Source: Anaeromassilibacillus sp. An250
GTDB lineage: Bacteria > Bacillota > Clostridia > Oscillospirales > Acutalibacteraceae
Direction of reading: 5' to 3'
Assembly: GCF_002159845.1 (NCBI RefSeq)
Contig: NZ_NFJK01000012.1
Coordinates: 40,170 to 104,169 of the forward strand
Length of the DNA stretch: 64,000 nt
Each line of letters opens with the position of its first letter. Position 1 is the stretch's first letter. The translations under genes and the position numbers were made by a program. The notes under the pieces were generated by a model. It saw only the letters and a list, made by a program, of their open reading frames with translations, searched no databases and had not been told where the DNA came from. Shown piece after piece: positions 34,001 to 42,940 of this stretch.

Positions 34001-34598
34001 AAAAACTTAATGACATAACCTGTATATTGAACATCCAAAAGTCAATCAGCCCGTCACAGTGATTTGTTCCAGGAATAAAAAAGAGGGGGATGTGCCAAAA
34101 AATCCAAATAACCCCAACGAAAATGGAGGAAACAAGGAACCCATATCTTTTATCTAGTCCGGGCTGCAATACATACATCCAGCCAGTTTCTTCCAGGCCG
34201 CCGATAAAAAAATTCCCAGGCAAAGAAAGGAAAAACATATAAAACGGAAGCATCTTATCTGTGCCTGCTGCTACTGCCATATGTATACCAAAATACAGTG
34301 CAACGCCTGCAACTACAACCAGATAGACAAAAACATCCGTTTTCCAATAAAAGACCGTTTTTATCCATTCCCGCAAACTTGCTACTTCGCCATTCTTTCT
34401 TAAAACGACAAATGAAGCAATCGCGGGAGACAAAATATAAATAGCAAAGGGGATATTCATTGCAAATTGTTGTAATGAGCCAACCAAGCCGTAAACTCTA
34501 TATCCGAATTGGCCAAGCACAATCAACACGCTTGACACACCATAGGCAATACAAAAGGTCAAGGCAGTAAACGGTACGATCACTTTTTTGTCTGACAC
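34001..34598 (-). pseudogene. 5' part of CPBP intramembrane protease gene (interrupted)
   Basis: About 199 residues of a multi-pass membrane protein starting at GTG 34596-34598. It contains the CPBP (Abi/Rce1-type) motifs GLEETGW (the EE pair in a loop) and FWHIPLF (the H motif). The frame continues 13 codons into the transposon end before a stop at 33960, giving a chimeric C-terminus (WLCHNKWLIFDEK). The final helices, with the third conserved motif, lie at 32068-32267. Loss of that segment probably inactivates the protein. CPBP proteins often act in bacteriocin self-immunity or peptide processing; the role here is unknown. Confidence 0.88.
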
Positions 34599-34663
34599 TT
34601 CCTATGCCACCTCACAAATCCATGCATTTGAGGAATAAATTTCTCGTTCAACCGCTTTTTGTT

Positions 34664-34993
34664 TTACGATTCATCGAGCGCATTCCTGATGGCGATATTC
34701 ACGAGTTTGTAGATGCTCACGCCGTATTTCGCTTTCAGTTCCTCGAGCCCGGCGAGATTGCTCTCACGAATCAGAAGCGTATGCGTCACAGAAAAATCGT
34801 TGTCTGCCTTTTTATAGAGGGAAATCTTTTCGCTTTCGATCAAGTGCTCTAAAGAAGCATTTACTAAGTCGGTAATGGTGGCATCGTATACAGTGGAGAG
34901 TTGTTCCAAGCGTACATAGAGGCTGTCGTCTATTTCATAATTCCGCCGGTACTTCTTTTCGCGCTTATGAAACTTCTCGTCAAAATATCCCAT
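34664..34993 (-). CDS. Small putative ribbon-helix-helix protein
   Basis: A 109-residue charged protein beginning MGYFDEKFHKREKKYRRNYE. Two segments, ITDLVNASLEHLIES and SIYKLVNIAIRNAL, look like the amphipathic helix pairs of ribbon-helix-helix repressors, each preceded by a polar strand (DDSLYVRLEQLS and LEELKAKYGV). It may be a DNA-binding regulator. It shares the low-GC composition of the adjacent split CPBP gene, lies 65 bp upstream of it in the same direction, and might have regulated it. No firm family name. Confidence 0.55.
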   Translation of the reverse strand: MGYFDEKFHKREKKYRRNYEIDDSLYVRLEQLSTVYDATITDLVNASLEHLIESEKISLYKKADNDFSVTHTLLIRESNLAGLEELKAKYGVSIYKLVNIAIRNALDES

Positions 34994-35323
34994 ATTTCCA
35001 CTCTTTCATTGCTCAATACTCTTGTATCTAATTTTATAGGTATATAAAGCGTGGTTTAAGTGTATATAAAAACATATTAATATGGTATAATAGTCTTAAT
35101 AAAAGATGTAAAAATATGTATAAGAAGTCTAGATGTCCGGAGCATTCGCAGGACTCCGCAAGCGGGAAATCGATTGCTTTCTTATTTCATTGTGCCTTTT
35201 CCACGTCCCTAACGGAGGATTCCATCATAAACAAAGGAAAAGGACCTGTTCATTTTGAACAGGTCCTTTTCCTTTCCCATCGAGCTAGTTCTCAACAAGC
35301 CTAGTTCCATCAAATCATTTGAT
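34994..35323. other. Intergenic region with AT-rich half and a terminator
   Basis: The left half (34994-35110) is very AT-rich and probably holds the promoter of the 34664 gene; a TATAAT at 35086 on the plus strand has no downstream gene. The right half ends in the terminator at 35233-35275 after VanZ. No gene is supported. Confidence 0.5.
35233..35275. terminator. Terminator downstream of vanZ-like gene
   Basis: AAAGGAAAAGGACCTGTTC, loop ATTTT, and a perfect complementary arm with A and T tracts on both flanks. Confidence 0.85.
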
Positions 35324-35890
35324 TTATTTTCTAAGGGATGCAGGCAACTGAGCCCCCAACATATTTTGCCACCACTTTCTGGATTGCAGCGCTTTGTTCA
35401 GCAGGGCAAACAGGCCGTACCCCATGACAGCACCCAGCACGTTCATGATCACATCGTCGATGTCCGCGGAACGTCCGGTGAAATATTGCAGCACCTCGAT
35501 CAACACCGTGATGCCGAGAGCCGCCAGAAGCGTTTTCCAACAGGCGCGCAAACGCGGAAAGACCATTGGCAACAGCAGGCCAAATGGGACGAACATCAGG
35601 ATATTCAGCACCAACTGGCTGGCCATCCGTTCCATGCCCATCTCATAGGGATGGCGCAGCCATTCAAAGGGCGCCAGGTTTAAGAAATAATAGGGCGGCA
35701 TGAAATTGATTCCACCGATCAGCAAGGTTGCATCAAACACCAGAATGGTAAAGCAGATCAGTGCATATACCGTCAGATGGCGCAGGGCGGAAAGATGGAG
35801 TTTTCTCTTCCACAGGAAGAAGGGGAAATACAACAGGGCTCCCAATACCAACGAAAAGGGAATGCCCGTGATCAGCACGCCAAGAAACAT
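35324..35890 (-). CDS. VanZ family membrane protein
   Basis: A 188-residue integral membrane protein. About five hydrophobic segments (near 5-25, 38-60, 90-110, 118-135 and 145-160) surround the VanZ-like core NILMFVPFGLLLPM and EVLQYFTGRSADIDDVIMNVLGAVMGY, which is the family signature. VanZ proteins are associated with low-level teicoplanin resistance or cell-envelope homeostasis, but most chromosomal members have no proven function. No van genes are nearby. The ATG follows GGAGGAGATTCCCA. Confidence 0.88.
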   Translation of the reverse strand: MFLGVLITGIPFSLVLGALLYFPFFLWKRKLHLSALRHLTVYALICFTILVFDATLLIGGINFMPPYYFLNLAPFEWLRHPYEMGMERMASQLVLNILMFVPFGLLLPMVFPRLRACWKTLLAALGITVLIEVLQYFTGRSADIDDVIMNVLGAVMGYGLFALLNKALQSRKWWQNMLGAQLPASLRK

Positions 35891-35992
35891 TGGGAATCTC
35901 CTCCTTTATATGTAATATCTGTATTATTTTAAATAGTACAGTTAAGAGTATTACATATTTCTCGCACCCTGTCAAGTGGTAAATCCATGCAA

Positions 35993-36023
35993 AAACAAGC
36001 GGCAGGATTCCTGCCGCTTGTTT
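35993..36023 (-). terminator. Terminator after DUF1700 gene
   Basis: AAACAAGCGGCAGG-ATT-CCTGCCGCTTGTTT, directly adjoining the stop codon at 36024 of the minus-strand DUF1700 gene, with T-rich flanks. Confidence 0.8.
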
Positions 36024-36539
36024 TTACGATATGGAAGATTTCTTCTTCCTTCGATGCCAAAGATAAGCCCCTACAAAAAGCGCACACAGCAGAAGCGGAA
36101 GCAAGATCCCGATCCACTGGATGGAACCTATGGCCAAACTCCCTGTGACAAAAACCGCGGTCGGCCCATCCGCCCCTCCGATGATAGCGACATCCTCTGG
36201 GAATGCTGGTCCGCCTGCAAAAAGTGCCGATAAAACGGCTGGAAGCAACACTTCGCCCAAAACCTTCAAGAGGGCAATTGCACCAAACAAAATCCCCGCG
36301 ATCAGAAGGAACCAATCCAACGGCGTCCTTTGGGGAAGCAATTGACCGGCAAAATTCTCGTGGAACTCCGCGGCTACTTTGTCCGGAGTCCCCATATCTT
36401 TTATAATCTGCTCCTGCGTTTCACCCGCCTCCATACGCGCTGTAAAATCGCTCAGCAAATCGTTTTTGATCCGTTTTTTAATTTTGCGCGGCAGCCGCAA
36501 GTTTCGCATCACCGCGCGGATATAAGCTTCCTTTGTCAT
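36024..36539 (-). CDS. DUF1700/HAAS membrane protein
   Basis: A 171-residue protein with an N-terminal cytoplasmic helical domain of the HAAS/DUF1700 type (MTKEAYIRAVMRNLRLP, LLSDFTARMEAGETQEQII, GTPDKVAAEF) and two or three transmembrane segments (about 88-115 and 140-165). Such proteins pair with PadR regulators in many Firmicutes and are thought to act as membrane partners in envelope-stress control. Its ATG overlaps the TGA of the PadR gene by four bases, so the two are translationally coupled. Confidence 0.87.
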   Translation of the reverse strand: MTKEAYIRAVMRNLRLPRKIKKRIKNDLLSDFTARMEAGETQEQIIKDMGTPDKVAAEFHENFAGQLLPQRTPLDWFLLIAGILFGAIALLKVLGEVLLPAVLSALFAGGPAFPEDVAIIGGADGPTAVFVTGSLAIGSIQWIGILLPLLLCALFVGAYLWHRRKKKSSIS

Positions 36540-36886
36540 GTTTTCCCATCCTCCCCTTGTAAAAAATGGTTGGCTACCCTGTCAAATTTGCGCCAAAGCT
36601 CCAGCAGCTCTACAAGGGCCTCCTCCCCTTTCGGCGTACAGCGGTAATATTTTTTTGCAACGCTCTTGTCTTCGGGGATACTCCACTCCGAGACAACCAG
36701 GCCATCGTCCTCCAGGCGGTATAAAATCGGGTATAGGGTCCCTTCCTTAATGCGGAATAGGCCCCCGCTTTCCTGGTCAAGACGCTGCAAAAGCTGGTAG
36801 CCATAGGCGCGCCCCTGGCTCAAGAGCTTGAGGACAACGATTTCCAGCACGCCGCGTTTGAGCTGCCGTTCATACCTTGTATCCAT
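36536..36886 (-). CDS. PadR-family transcriptional regulator
   Basis: A 116-residue winged-helix repressor. LKRGVLEIVVLKLLSQG and GYQLLQRLDQES form the helix-turn-helix, followed by the wing GTLYPILYRLEDDGLV and KKYYRCTPKGEEAL, all typical of PadR subfamily 1. It leads an operon with the DUF1700 gene. A 19-bp palindrome downstream of its own -10 box indicates autoregulation. The ligand is unknown. Confidence 0.93.
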   Translation of the reverse strand: MDTRYERQLKRGVLEIVVLKLLSQGRAYGYQLLQRLDQESGGLFRIKEGTLYPILYRLEDDGLVVSEWSIPEDKSVAKKYYRCTPKGEEALVELLELWRKFDRVANHFLQGEDGKT

Positions 36887-36906
36887 TTCCCTTCTCCTAT
36901 TTAAAT

Positions 36907-36955
36907 TACTTAGTATTACTAAGTATTATTATATGTACATCACAGGATTTGTCAA
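36907..36955 (-). promoter_or_regulatory. PadR promoter with 19-bp palindromic operator
   Basis: On the minus strand TTGACA (36955-36950) and TATAAT (36933-36928) are spaced by 16 bp. Immediately downstream at 36907-36925 is the perfect palindrome TACTTAGTA-T-TACTAAGTA, covering the expected transcription start. This is a likely operator for the PadR protein that it precedes. Confidence 0.8.
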
Positions 36956-37181
36956 GCCATTTCTTCAAGAATTCCCCATCTGTACGTTGCTACCCGTTTG
37001 CCGAATGTTCTATAACCTGCTGTGTGCGTTTAGAGGGGCGAACATCACATATGCCACTTTCCAACAATACGCCATCTTACCGCTACTAAGCGCAAATGGT
37101 CTATGATTTTTATGGCGGTAAACGACCTAGCAACCTCCTGATATGGTATAATAAAGCAATCAAACCATTGAGGTGACCATC

Positions 37182-37904
37182 ATGCCAAGATTTTTTATCG
37201 ATTATATTCCAGAGGAGCGCGCCATTCTGACCGGGCCCGACGCCCATCACATCGCCAAATCCCTGCGGATGCGGCCGGGCGAACCGCTCATCCTCTGCGA
37301 CAGCATCGGCACGGATTACAACTGCGAAATCGAGCAGATCGACGGGGAAACCGTGACCGTAAAAGTGCTGAATTTCTGCCGCAGTGTTAGCGAACCCTCT
37401 GTCTTTGTCACGCTTTATCAGGCTTTTCCCAAGGCGGATAAAATGGATGCGGTCGTCCAGAAGTCCGTCGAATTGGGCGTATCGCGCATTGTCCCCATGC
37501 TGTCGGAGCGCTGCGTCTCCCGGCCGGACGAGAAGGCCGTCAAAAAGAAAGCCGACCGCTGGCAAAAGATCGCCGAGGAAGCGGCCAAGCAAAGCGGGCG
37601 CGGCGTGATTCCGCAGGTCTCCCCGTCCCTGCCCTTCCGCGCCGCCATCCAAGAAGCCGAAAAAGCGGGGGAAATCCTATTCTTTTATGAGGGCGGCGGC
37701 GAGCATATCTCCGCACTTGTTGGGCCGAAGACGCAGAAGCTCTCCCTCTTCATCGGCCCGGAGGGCGGATTTGCTGAGGCAGAGGTCCGTTTTGCCCAGG
37801 AGCACGGCGCAAAAATCGCAACGCTTGGCCCCCGCATTTTGCGCACGGAAACCGCCCCCATCGCAGCGTTGGCGGCGATCATGCTCGCCACGGATAATCT
37901 ATAA
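37182..37904 (+). CDS. rsmE: RsmE: 16S rRNA m3U1498 methyltransferase
   Basis: A 240-residue SPOUT-fold methyltransferase that methylates U1498 of 16S rRNA. The N-terminal PUA-like domain contains HHIAKSLRM, and the C-terminal SPOUT knot has FIGPEGGFAEAEV and LGPRILRTETAPIAALA, which are the family hallmarks. I used the ATG at 37182 (MPRFFIDY), preceded by TTGAGGTGACC, rather than an in-frame ATG 9 bp earlier. A TATAAT at 37147-37152 may be its -10 box. fabG-like SDR follows 17 bp downstream. Confidence 0.95.
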   Translation: MPRFFIDYIPEERAILTGPDAHHIAKSLRMRPGEPLILCDSIGTDYNCEIEQIDGETVTVKVLNFCRSVSEPSVFVTLYQAFPKADKMDAVVQKSVELGVSRIVPMLSERCVSRPDEKAVKKKADRWQKIAEEAAKQSGRGVIPQVSPSLPFRAAIQEAEKAGEILFFYEGGGEHISALVGPKTQKLSLFIGPEGGFAEAEVRFAQEHGAKIATLGPRILRTETAPIAALAAIMLATDNL

Positions 37905-37921
37905 GGAAAGGGGCACATACT

Positions 37922-38644
37922 ATGAGGACAGCTCTTGTGACCGGCGCTTCGCGCGGGATCGGTGCAGCCATTGCGCGCGGGTTGGCTGCGGACGGCTACC
38001 GCATTGCCGTCAACTATCATAGCCGCGAAGCCGATGCCAAGGCGCTTTGCCGGGAATTGCAGCAAATTGCCGGCCTTCCGCACATCCTTGTGCGCGCGGA
38101 CGTCTCGGACCGCTCCCAGGTAGAATCCATGTTCCACACCATTGGTGAAGTGGATGTGCTTGTCAATAACGCAGGGATTGCACAGCAAAAGCTGTTCACC
38201 GACCTGACGGAGGCGGATTGGGATCGCATGTTTGATGTGGATGTCAAAGGCGTTTTCCATTGCTGCCAGTTGGCGCTCCCACATATGATCCATCAGAAGA
38301 GCGGGGCGATTGTGAATATCTCTTCGATGTGGGGGCAGGTGGGCGCATCCTGCGAAGTACATTATTCCGCCGCCAAAGCTGCTGTGATCGGCTTCACGAA
38401 GGCCCTTGCAAAGGAACTGGGGCCGTCCCACATCCGGGTCAATTGTATCGCTCCGGGCGTGATCGACACGGAGATGAACGCCCTGTTGGGCGCAGAGGCC
38501 CTGGAAGCCCTACGGGAGGAAACGCCTCTGGAACTGCTCGGTTCCCCGACCCACATTGCGGACGCCGTCCGGTTTCTCGTCTCCGACCGCGCATCATTCA
38601 TCACTGGCCAGGTCCTGGGCGTAAACGGTGGCATGATTATTTAA
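37922..38644 (+). CDS. FabG-like short-chain dehydrogenase
   Basis: A 240-residue classical SDR. The N-terminal cofactor loop TGASRGIGAAIARGLA, the NNAG motif (VNNAGIAQQ), the catalytic Ser in VNISSMWGQ and the Tyr/Lys pair in VHYSAAKAAV are all present, and the C-terminus ends ITGQVLGVNGGMII like 3-oxoacyl-ACP reductases. It is isolated from other fatty acid genes, so it could be an accessory FabG or act on another ketone. It follows rsmE by 17 bp and probably shares its transcript. Confidence 0.92.
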   Translation: MRTALVTGASRGIGAAIARGLAADGYRIAVNYHSREADAKALCRELQQIAGLPHILVRADVSDRSQVESMFHTIGEVDVLVNNAGIAQQKLFTDLTEADWDRMFDVDVKGVFHCCQLALPHMIHQKSGAIVNISSMWGQVGASCEVHYSAAKAAVIGFTKALAKELGPSHIRVNCIAPGVIDTEMNALLGAEALEALREETPLELLGSPTHIADAVRFLVSDRASFITGQVLGVNGGMII

Positions 38645-38901
38645 GTAGAGAAGCGACTATAGACACATATAAATGAAGTGCGTCCTGCCTCTTTGAAAAC
38701 GCTCCGGACTGCTTTGCGCTCGGAAGCGTCCCTGAAAATATGCATATTTGTTATAGGCTTTTTCAAAGACATTACGGATTGAAACCACAGCTTACAATTG
38801 TGTCATTTCTATTGCGATTTTTTTTAAATTCCTTATAATGAATGCAGACAACTTCTTTGAAACGATATGCATTTTTTCAAGAAACAAAAGGGAGAATTCC
38901 T

Positions 38902-40014
38902 ATGAAATATATGTTGATACGCGTATGTGCAATGATGTTAGCGGTATGCCTCTGTTTGTCCACAGGCGGATGCACCAATCAGGAGGCTCCTTCTTCTGGT
39001 ACCATCTCCTCTTCCCAGAGCTCCTCCTCCAATTCAGGCTCCCAACCTGATCTCGTTGGGTCTTCGCAGGCACCGCTTCCGGAGGCGCAACCGACCATAT
39101 CCGCGCCAACGATCTCCATTGAGAACCAAACCGAGGGGAACATCCAGCGGAAAATCGTCACACCGCACTTCTCCGGATTTCCCGGTGCGGACGAGCTCAA
39201 CGCAAAAATTGTGGCGGAGCAACAGGATGCCATGGCAGACCTGGAGGAAACCGCAGCGGGAAACGGCGGCGCGGGACAGGCGTCCACACTGTTCTACCAG
39301 AGTGTATTCGACTACCAGGACAGCGGGCTGCTATCGGTCTGGCTGACCAATGAAACCTACACCGGCGGCGCGCATGGGATGAGCTGGGTTAGTTCTTATA
39401 ATGTAAACCCGGAGACCGGCGAATTCTACGAGTTCCGCGATCTCTTCCGGAATCCGGAAGAAGCGATCCCGGAAATCACGGATAAAATCCTTTCCCATTT
39501 GAAGAACATCTTAACGGATGAATCGCTCTATGAAACCGCATCAGAGGCCGTGCGGGCGTTGGATGGCAATTATTCGTACTACCTCGACGGCGAAAATCTG
39601 GTCGTCTATTTTCAGCCATACGACGTGGCCCCCTATGCCCTTGGGATCGTCCGTGTGCCGGTTGCCCTCTCTTCCCTGCCTGATATGACGGTGGCCCTCC
39701 GTGCGGCATCGGCGCGCAGGACTATCCGGGTAAATGGGCGGGACACCAGCTTGAACCGCAACATGATGATGGGTTCCGGAGGCGATACAGCGGTGCTCCT
39801 TCCCGTCCCAGAAACGGCGCGCCTCTGTGGGCTCCAAGCCACGGTAAAGAACCAAGCCTGCCAGATTGGTGGAAAGGAATACCCGGTCACCTATGCCAAC
39901 GGGGGCGCTTTTATGACCTTATCGGATTTTCTCGCCATCGCGCCGGACGATTCCAACCATCTGGTTGCCTACGGATCGGACGACGTCCTGCGCATTTATA
40001 CAGCCGAAACGTAA
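38902..40014 (+). CDS. DUF3298/DUF4163 lipoprotein
   Basis: A 370-residue exported lipoprotein. The signal peptide ends with lipobox LSTGGC (Cys24), followed by a Ser-rich linker. The central part carries a DUF4163/DUF3298-like unit: QRKIVTPHFSGFP, SVWLTNETYTGGAHGMSW, and FQPYDVAPYALGI, as in RsiV-type lysozyme-sensing anti-sigma factors. The C-terminal 95 residues (TIRVNGRDTSLNRNM on) look like a copper-amine-oxidase N-terminal-like domain. The start ATG 38902 follows GGGAGAATTCC. Without an adjacent sigma factor, a regulatory role is speculative. Confidence 0.78.
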   Translation: MKYMLIRVCAMMLAVCLCLSTGGCTNQEAPSSGTISSSQSSSSNSGSQPDLVGSSQAPLPEAQPTISAPTISIENQTEGNIQRKIVTPHFSGFPGADELNAKIVAEQQDAMADLEETAAGNGGAGQASTLFYQSVFDYQDSGLLSVWLTNETYTGGAHGMSWVSSYNVNPETGEFYEFRDLFRNPEEAIPEITDKILSHLKNILTDESLYETASEAVRALDGNYSYYLDGENLVVYFQPYDVAPYALGIVRVPVALSSLPDMTVALRAASARRTIRVNGRDTSLNRNMMMGSGGDTAVLLPVPETARLCGLQATVKNQACQIGGKEYPVTYANGGAFMTLSDFLAIAPDDSNHLVAYGSDDVLRIYTAET

Positions 40015-40027
40015 CGTTTCTATAAAA

Positions 40028-40062
40028 GAAGAGGCCGGAACCGCATGGGTTCCGGCCTCTTC
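40028..40062. terminator. Bidirectional terminator between lipoprotein and glyS
   Basis: AAGAGGCCGGAACC-GCAT-GGTTCCGGCCTCTT with T-rich tracts on both sides, located between convergent genes. Confidence 0.88.
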
Positions 40063-40068
40063 CGATTT

Positions 40069-41451
40069 TTAGAATTGGATCTTTTTCAAAATGTAATGCA
40101 CCAGGTCGTCGATCTTCACACGCTCCTGCTCCATGCTGTCGCGGTCACGGACGGTAACGCAGCCGTCGGTCTCGCTGTCAAAGTCATAGGTGATGCAGTA
40201 TGGTGTGCCAATCTCATCCTGCCGGCGATACCGCTTGCCAATGGAACCGGCGTCGTCGTAATCCACCATAAAGTGCTTGGTCAGGCGGTTGTAGACCTCC
40301 TGCGCCTTATCGTTCAGCTTTTTGGAGAGGGGCAACACAGCAGCCTTGAACGGCGCGAGCGCCGGATGTAGGTGCATGACTACGCGGGTGTCCTTCTTTT
40401 CTGCATCGACCACCTCTTCGTCGTATGCGTCGCAGAGGAAGGCCAAAGTCACACGGTCCGCGCCGAGGGACGGCTCCACCACATAGGGGATGTAGCGCTC
40501 GTTGGCCTCCTGGTCGAAATATTCCAGGCTCTTGCCGGAGTGCTCCTGATGCTGCTTGAGGTCGTAGTCCGTGCGGTCTGCAATGCCCCAGAGCTCGCCC
40601 CAGCCGAACGGGAACAGGTACTCGATGTCCGTGGTGGCTTTGGAATAGAAGGAAAGCTCCTCTTTGGCGTGGTCGCGCAGGCGCATGTTCTCCTCCGTCA
40701 TGCCGAGGGACAGCAGCCAGTCGCGGCAGAAGCCGCGCCAGTATTCGAACCATTCCAGATCGGTGCCCGGCTTGCAGAAGAATTCGCATTCCATCTGCTC
40801 AAATTCACGGATACGGAAGATAAAGTTGCCCGGCGTGATCTCATTGCGGAAGCTCTTTCCCACCTGGCATACGCCGAAGGGGACCTTTTTACGCGTGGTG
40901 CGCTGGATGTTGTTGAAGTTTACGAAGATGCCCTGGGCAGTTTCCGGGCGGAGATAGAGTTCATTTTTCGCATCCTCCGTCACACCCTGGAACGTCTTAA
41001 ACATCAGGTTGAACTGGCGGATGTCCGTAAAGTTAGAGGAACCGCAGTTCGGGCATTTGATGTCGTGCTCTTTGATGAAATCCATCATCTGCTGGTTGCT
41101 CCAACCGTCCGCCGGTTCCCCGGTGAAGTCCTCGATCAATTTATCGGCACGATGGCGCGTTTTGCAATCGCGGCAGTCCATCAGCGGGTCGGAGAAGCCG
41201 CCCACATGGCCGGAAGCCACCCAGACCTCCGGGTTCATCAGGATTGCGGCGTCCAAACCGACGTTGGTGGGGCTTTCCTGGACGAACTTCTTCCACCAAG
41301 CCCTTTTCACATTGTTCTTAAACTCCACACCGAGCGGGCCGTAATCCCAGGAATTGGATAGGCCACCGTAGATTTCAGAACCCGGGTAGACAAAGCCGCG
41401 GCTTTTGCAAAGCGCTACAATTTTTTCCATGGTCTTTTCCGTTGCTAACAT
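40069..41451 (-). CDS. glyS: Glycyl-tRNA synthetase (class II, single chain)
   Basis: A 460-residue homodimeric alpha2-type glycyl-tRNA synthetase, the form found in Firmicutes and eukaryotes. [20 protein letters not shown], the class II motif 2 region [20 protein letters not shown], a CxDC-type zinc-like pair ([18 protein letters not shown]), and the C-terminal anticodon-binding domain ([14 protein letters not shown]) are present. The ATG follows GAGGATTTTAC. No T-box leader was seen in the short gap to gtrA. Confidence 0.96.
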   Translation of the reverse strand: MLATEKTMEKIVALCKSRGFVYPGSEIYGGLSNSWDYGPLGVEFKNNVKRAWWKKFVQESPTNVGLDAAILMNPEVWVASGHVGGFSDPLMDCRDCKTRHRADKLIEDFTGEPADGWSNQQMMDFIKEHDIKCPNCGSSNFTDIRQFNLMFKTFQGVTEDAKNELYLRPETAQGIFVNFNNIQRTTRKKVPFGVCQVGKSFRNEITPGNFIFRIREFEQMECEFFCKPGTDLEWFEYWRGFCRDWLLSLGMTEENMRLRDHAKEELSFYSKATTDIEYLFPFGWGELWGIADRTDYDLKQHQEHSGKSLEYFDQEANERYIPYVVEPSLGADRVTLAFLCDAYDEEVVDAEKKDTRVVMHLHPALAPFKAAVLPLSKKLNDKAQEVYNRLTKHFMVDYDDAGSIGKRYRRQDEIGTPYCITYDFDSETDGCVTVRDRDSMEQERVKIDDLVHYILKKIQF

Positions 41452-41514
41452 GTAAAATCCTCCATTGGCCGGGGCGCTGGCTGCGCTCCGTTGATGATAT
41501 TGGGGAAATGCGCT

Positions 41515-41937
41515 CTACTGCGGGCGTTTGAAAATAAACAGTTTGCTGAACACATAATTGAGAACAATTACAATGACATTCATGAGGACTTTTGCCAGCC
41601 AGTCGTTCCAGGTGAGAACGTCCACCAGCAGCCACATGCCTGCGGTATCCACCGCGAGGGAAAACAGGCGCGCACCCACAAAGGAGACCAGCTCCCGCAG
41701 CACCAACTTGGCCGCAAAACTTTTGCTTCGGAACACAAAGACCTTATTGGTGAGGAAGGCGAACGCGACGGAGAGCACCCACGCGAGCGTATTGGCCGTC
41801 AGCAACTGCCATTGCAGGACATCCCGCAGCAGCCCAAAGGAAAGGATATTGACCGCCGTGGTCAGGATGCCGAACAAAATGTACAGAAGCATCTCTGGGG
41901 CAGTCAAGAACCGCCAAATTTTTTTCAGCTTTTCCAC
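41515..41937 (-). CDS. GtrA-family membrane protein
   Basis: A 140-residue protein with four transmembrane helices (about 15-35, 45-68, 85-105, 115-135). YILFGILTTAVNILSFGLLR and AFLTNKVFVFRSKSF are the typical GtrA signatures, and the C-terminus (LNYVFSKLFIFKR) fits. GtrA-like proteins translocate lipid-linked sugars or assist wall-polysaccharide modification. The start is GTG at 41935-41937, preceded by GGATGGGATT. No glycosyltransferase partner adjoins it. Confidence 0.9.
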   Translation of the reverse strand: MEKLKKIWRFLTAPEMLLYILFGILTTAVNILSFGLLRDVLQWQLLTANTLAWVLSVAFAFLTNKVFVFRSKSFAAKLVLRELVSFVGARLFSLAVDTAGMWLLVDVLTWNDWLAKVLMNVIVIVLNYVFSKLFIFKRPQ

Positions 41938-42037
41938 ATGAATCCCATCCTTTTCGTATGTTTATAGTTTATCATTCTATCCGCCGGCTTGCAAGGCAGA
42001 TTTTTGCTTTCATACTTTTCAGATGCTGTCCAAAGAA

Positions 42038-42071
42038 CCCCCTCTTCACAGCTAAGGCTGTGAAGAGGGGG
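42038..42071. terminator. Terminator hairpin
   Basis: CCCCCTCTTCACAGC-TAAG-GCTGTGAAGAGGGGG, a 15-bp perfect stem between the 42157 gene and gtrA. On the minus strand it is followed by TTCTTT. Confidence 0.8.
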
Positions 42072-42156
42072 TATCCTTTTTCTATCAGATCTGGAGGTTT
42101 TTATAAAGTGAACGGTTTTCCAAACGGATAAGCAACAGCGCTCATGCCGCTCACCT

Positions 42157-42717
42157 CTAAAAGCTTCCATTTTGTCCAGAGGCTTTGGCTTCTTTTACCT
42201 TCTTCCATCCATCTATGTACTTTTCTTTCGCTTGAAGGTAACGAATATCCAATTTTCGAATGATTACAAAGCAAAGGATTGTTGTGATCACAATGACAGC
42301 CATACGGAACAAATTTGCGGCATCCAGCATCTTCGAAAAATCGATTCGTATCATTGCCAATAGAGAACAGCAAGCCGTAATCCCATAATATAAGTATGCG
42401 TCAATAGATGCCTTTCCCTTGGAAAACAGCTTGTCATAGTGGTATAAATTCGTCTCCCATTGAAAGTCCTTGCCCTCTAAGAATACGATCAAATAGGCTG
42501 CAATCCTACACATTCCCAATAATTTATCTATAATGATTTTATAGGCCGGGAGGATAATGCAAAGCGGCAAAAGGAACAGCAATGGTTCCTTTTGACTAAA
42601 TGCAATCGTCAGCAAAGCGATCGTCACCGTGTACATGACATTCCGGTAACTCTCCGCAGCGCTGTTATTTTTCATGATTTCTTCCCTTAAAAAGAGATAT
42701 TCCTCTTTTCGTTCCAT
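42157..42717 (-). CDS. Four-helix membrane protein of unknown function
   Basis: A 186-residue protein. It begins MERKEEYLFLREEIMKNN, then two close hydrophobic segments (about 27-42 and 45-65), the sequence RIAAYLIVFLEGKDFQWE, two more hydrophobic segments (about 110-130 and 135-160), and a charged C-terminal tail. The pattern LREEI...RIAAY-x-VF-E...WE recurs in small membrane proteins of many bacteria whose function I do not know. I took the ATG at 42715-42717 because coding-like sequence begins there; the open frame upstream is Arg/Pro-rich and not protein-like. Lower GC than its neighbours. Confidence 0.6.
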   Translation of the reverse strand: MERKEEYLFLREEIMKNNSAAESYRNVMYTVTIALLTIAFSQKEPLLFLLPLCIILPAYKIIIDKLLGMCRIAAYLIVFLEGKDFQWETNLYHYDKLFSKGKASIDAYLYYGITACCSLLAMIRIDFSKMLDAANLFRMAVIVITTILCFVIIRKLDIRYLQAKEKYIDGWKKVKEAKASGQNGSF

Positions 42718-42940
42718 TTTTTCTATCTCCCTGCACGGGCTTTTCGCTCTTTTTACGGCCATAAGGCTACTCTGCTTCCAAGCAGACCCCTTATCTTCTT
42801 TATAGGGCGGTTTTCCAAAAGGCAGCCATAAGGGAGAAAAACCTCTCTCTGCAAAATTCACCAAACCCGCACACGGCTGGGGATACCTTCTTACATCTTC
42901 TGGTTTTCTGGCAACCCCTTGTGCTTCCCAGGAAAAACGT

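Noticed and set aside
35086..35304. TATAAT at 35086 and a 62-codon frame following it
   Set aside because: No -35 box, no ribosome binding site, and the frame runs through a terminator.
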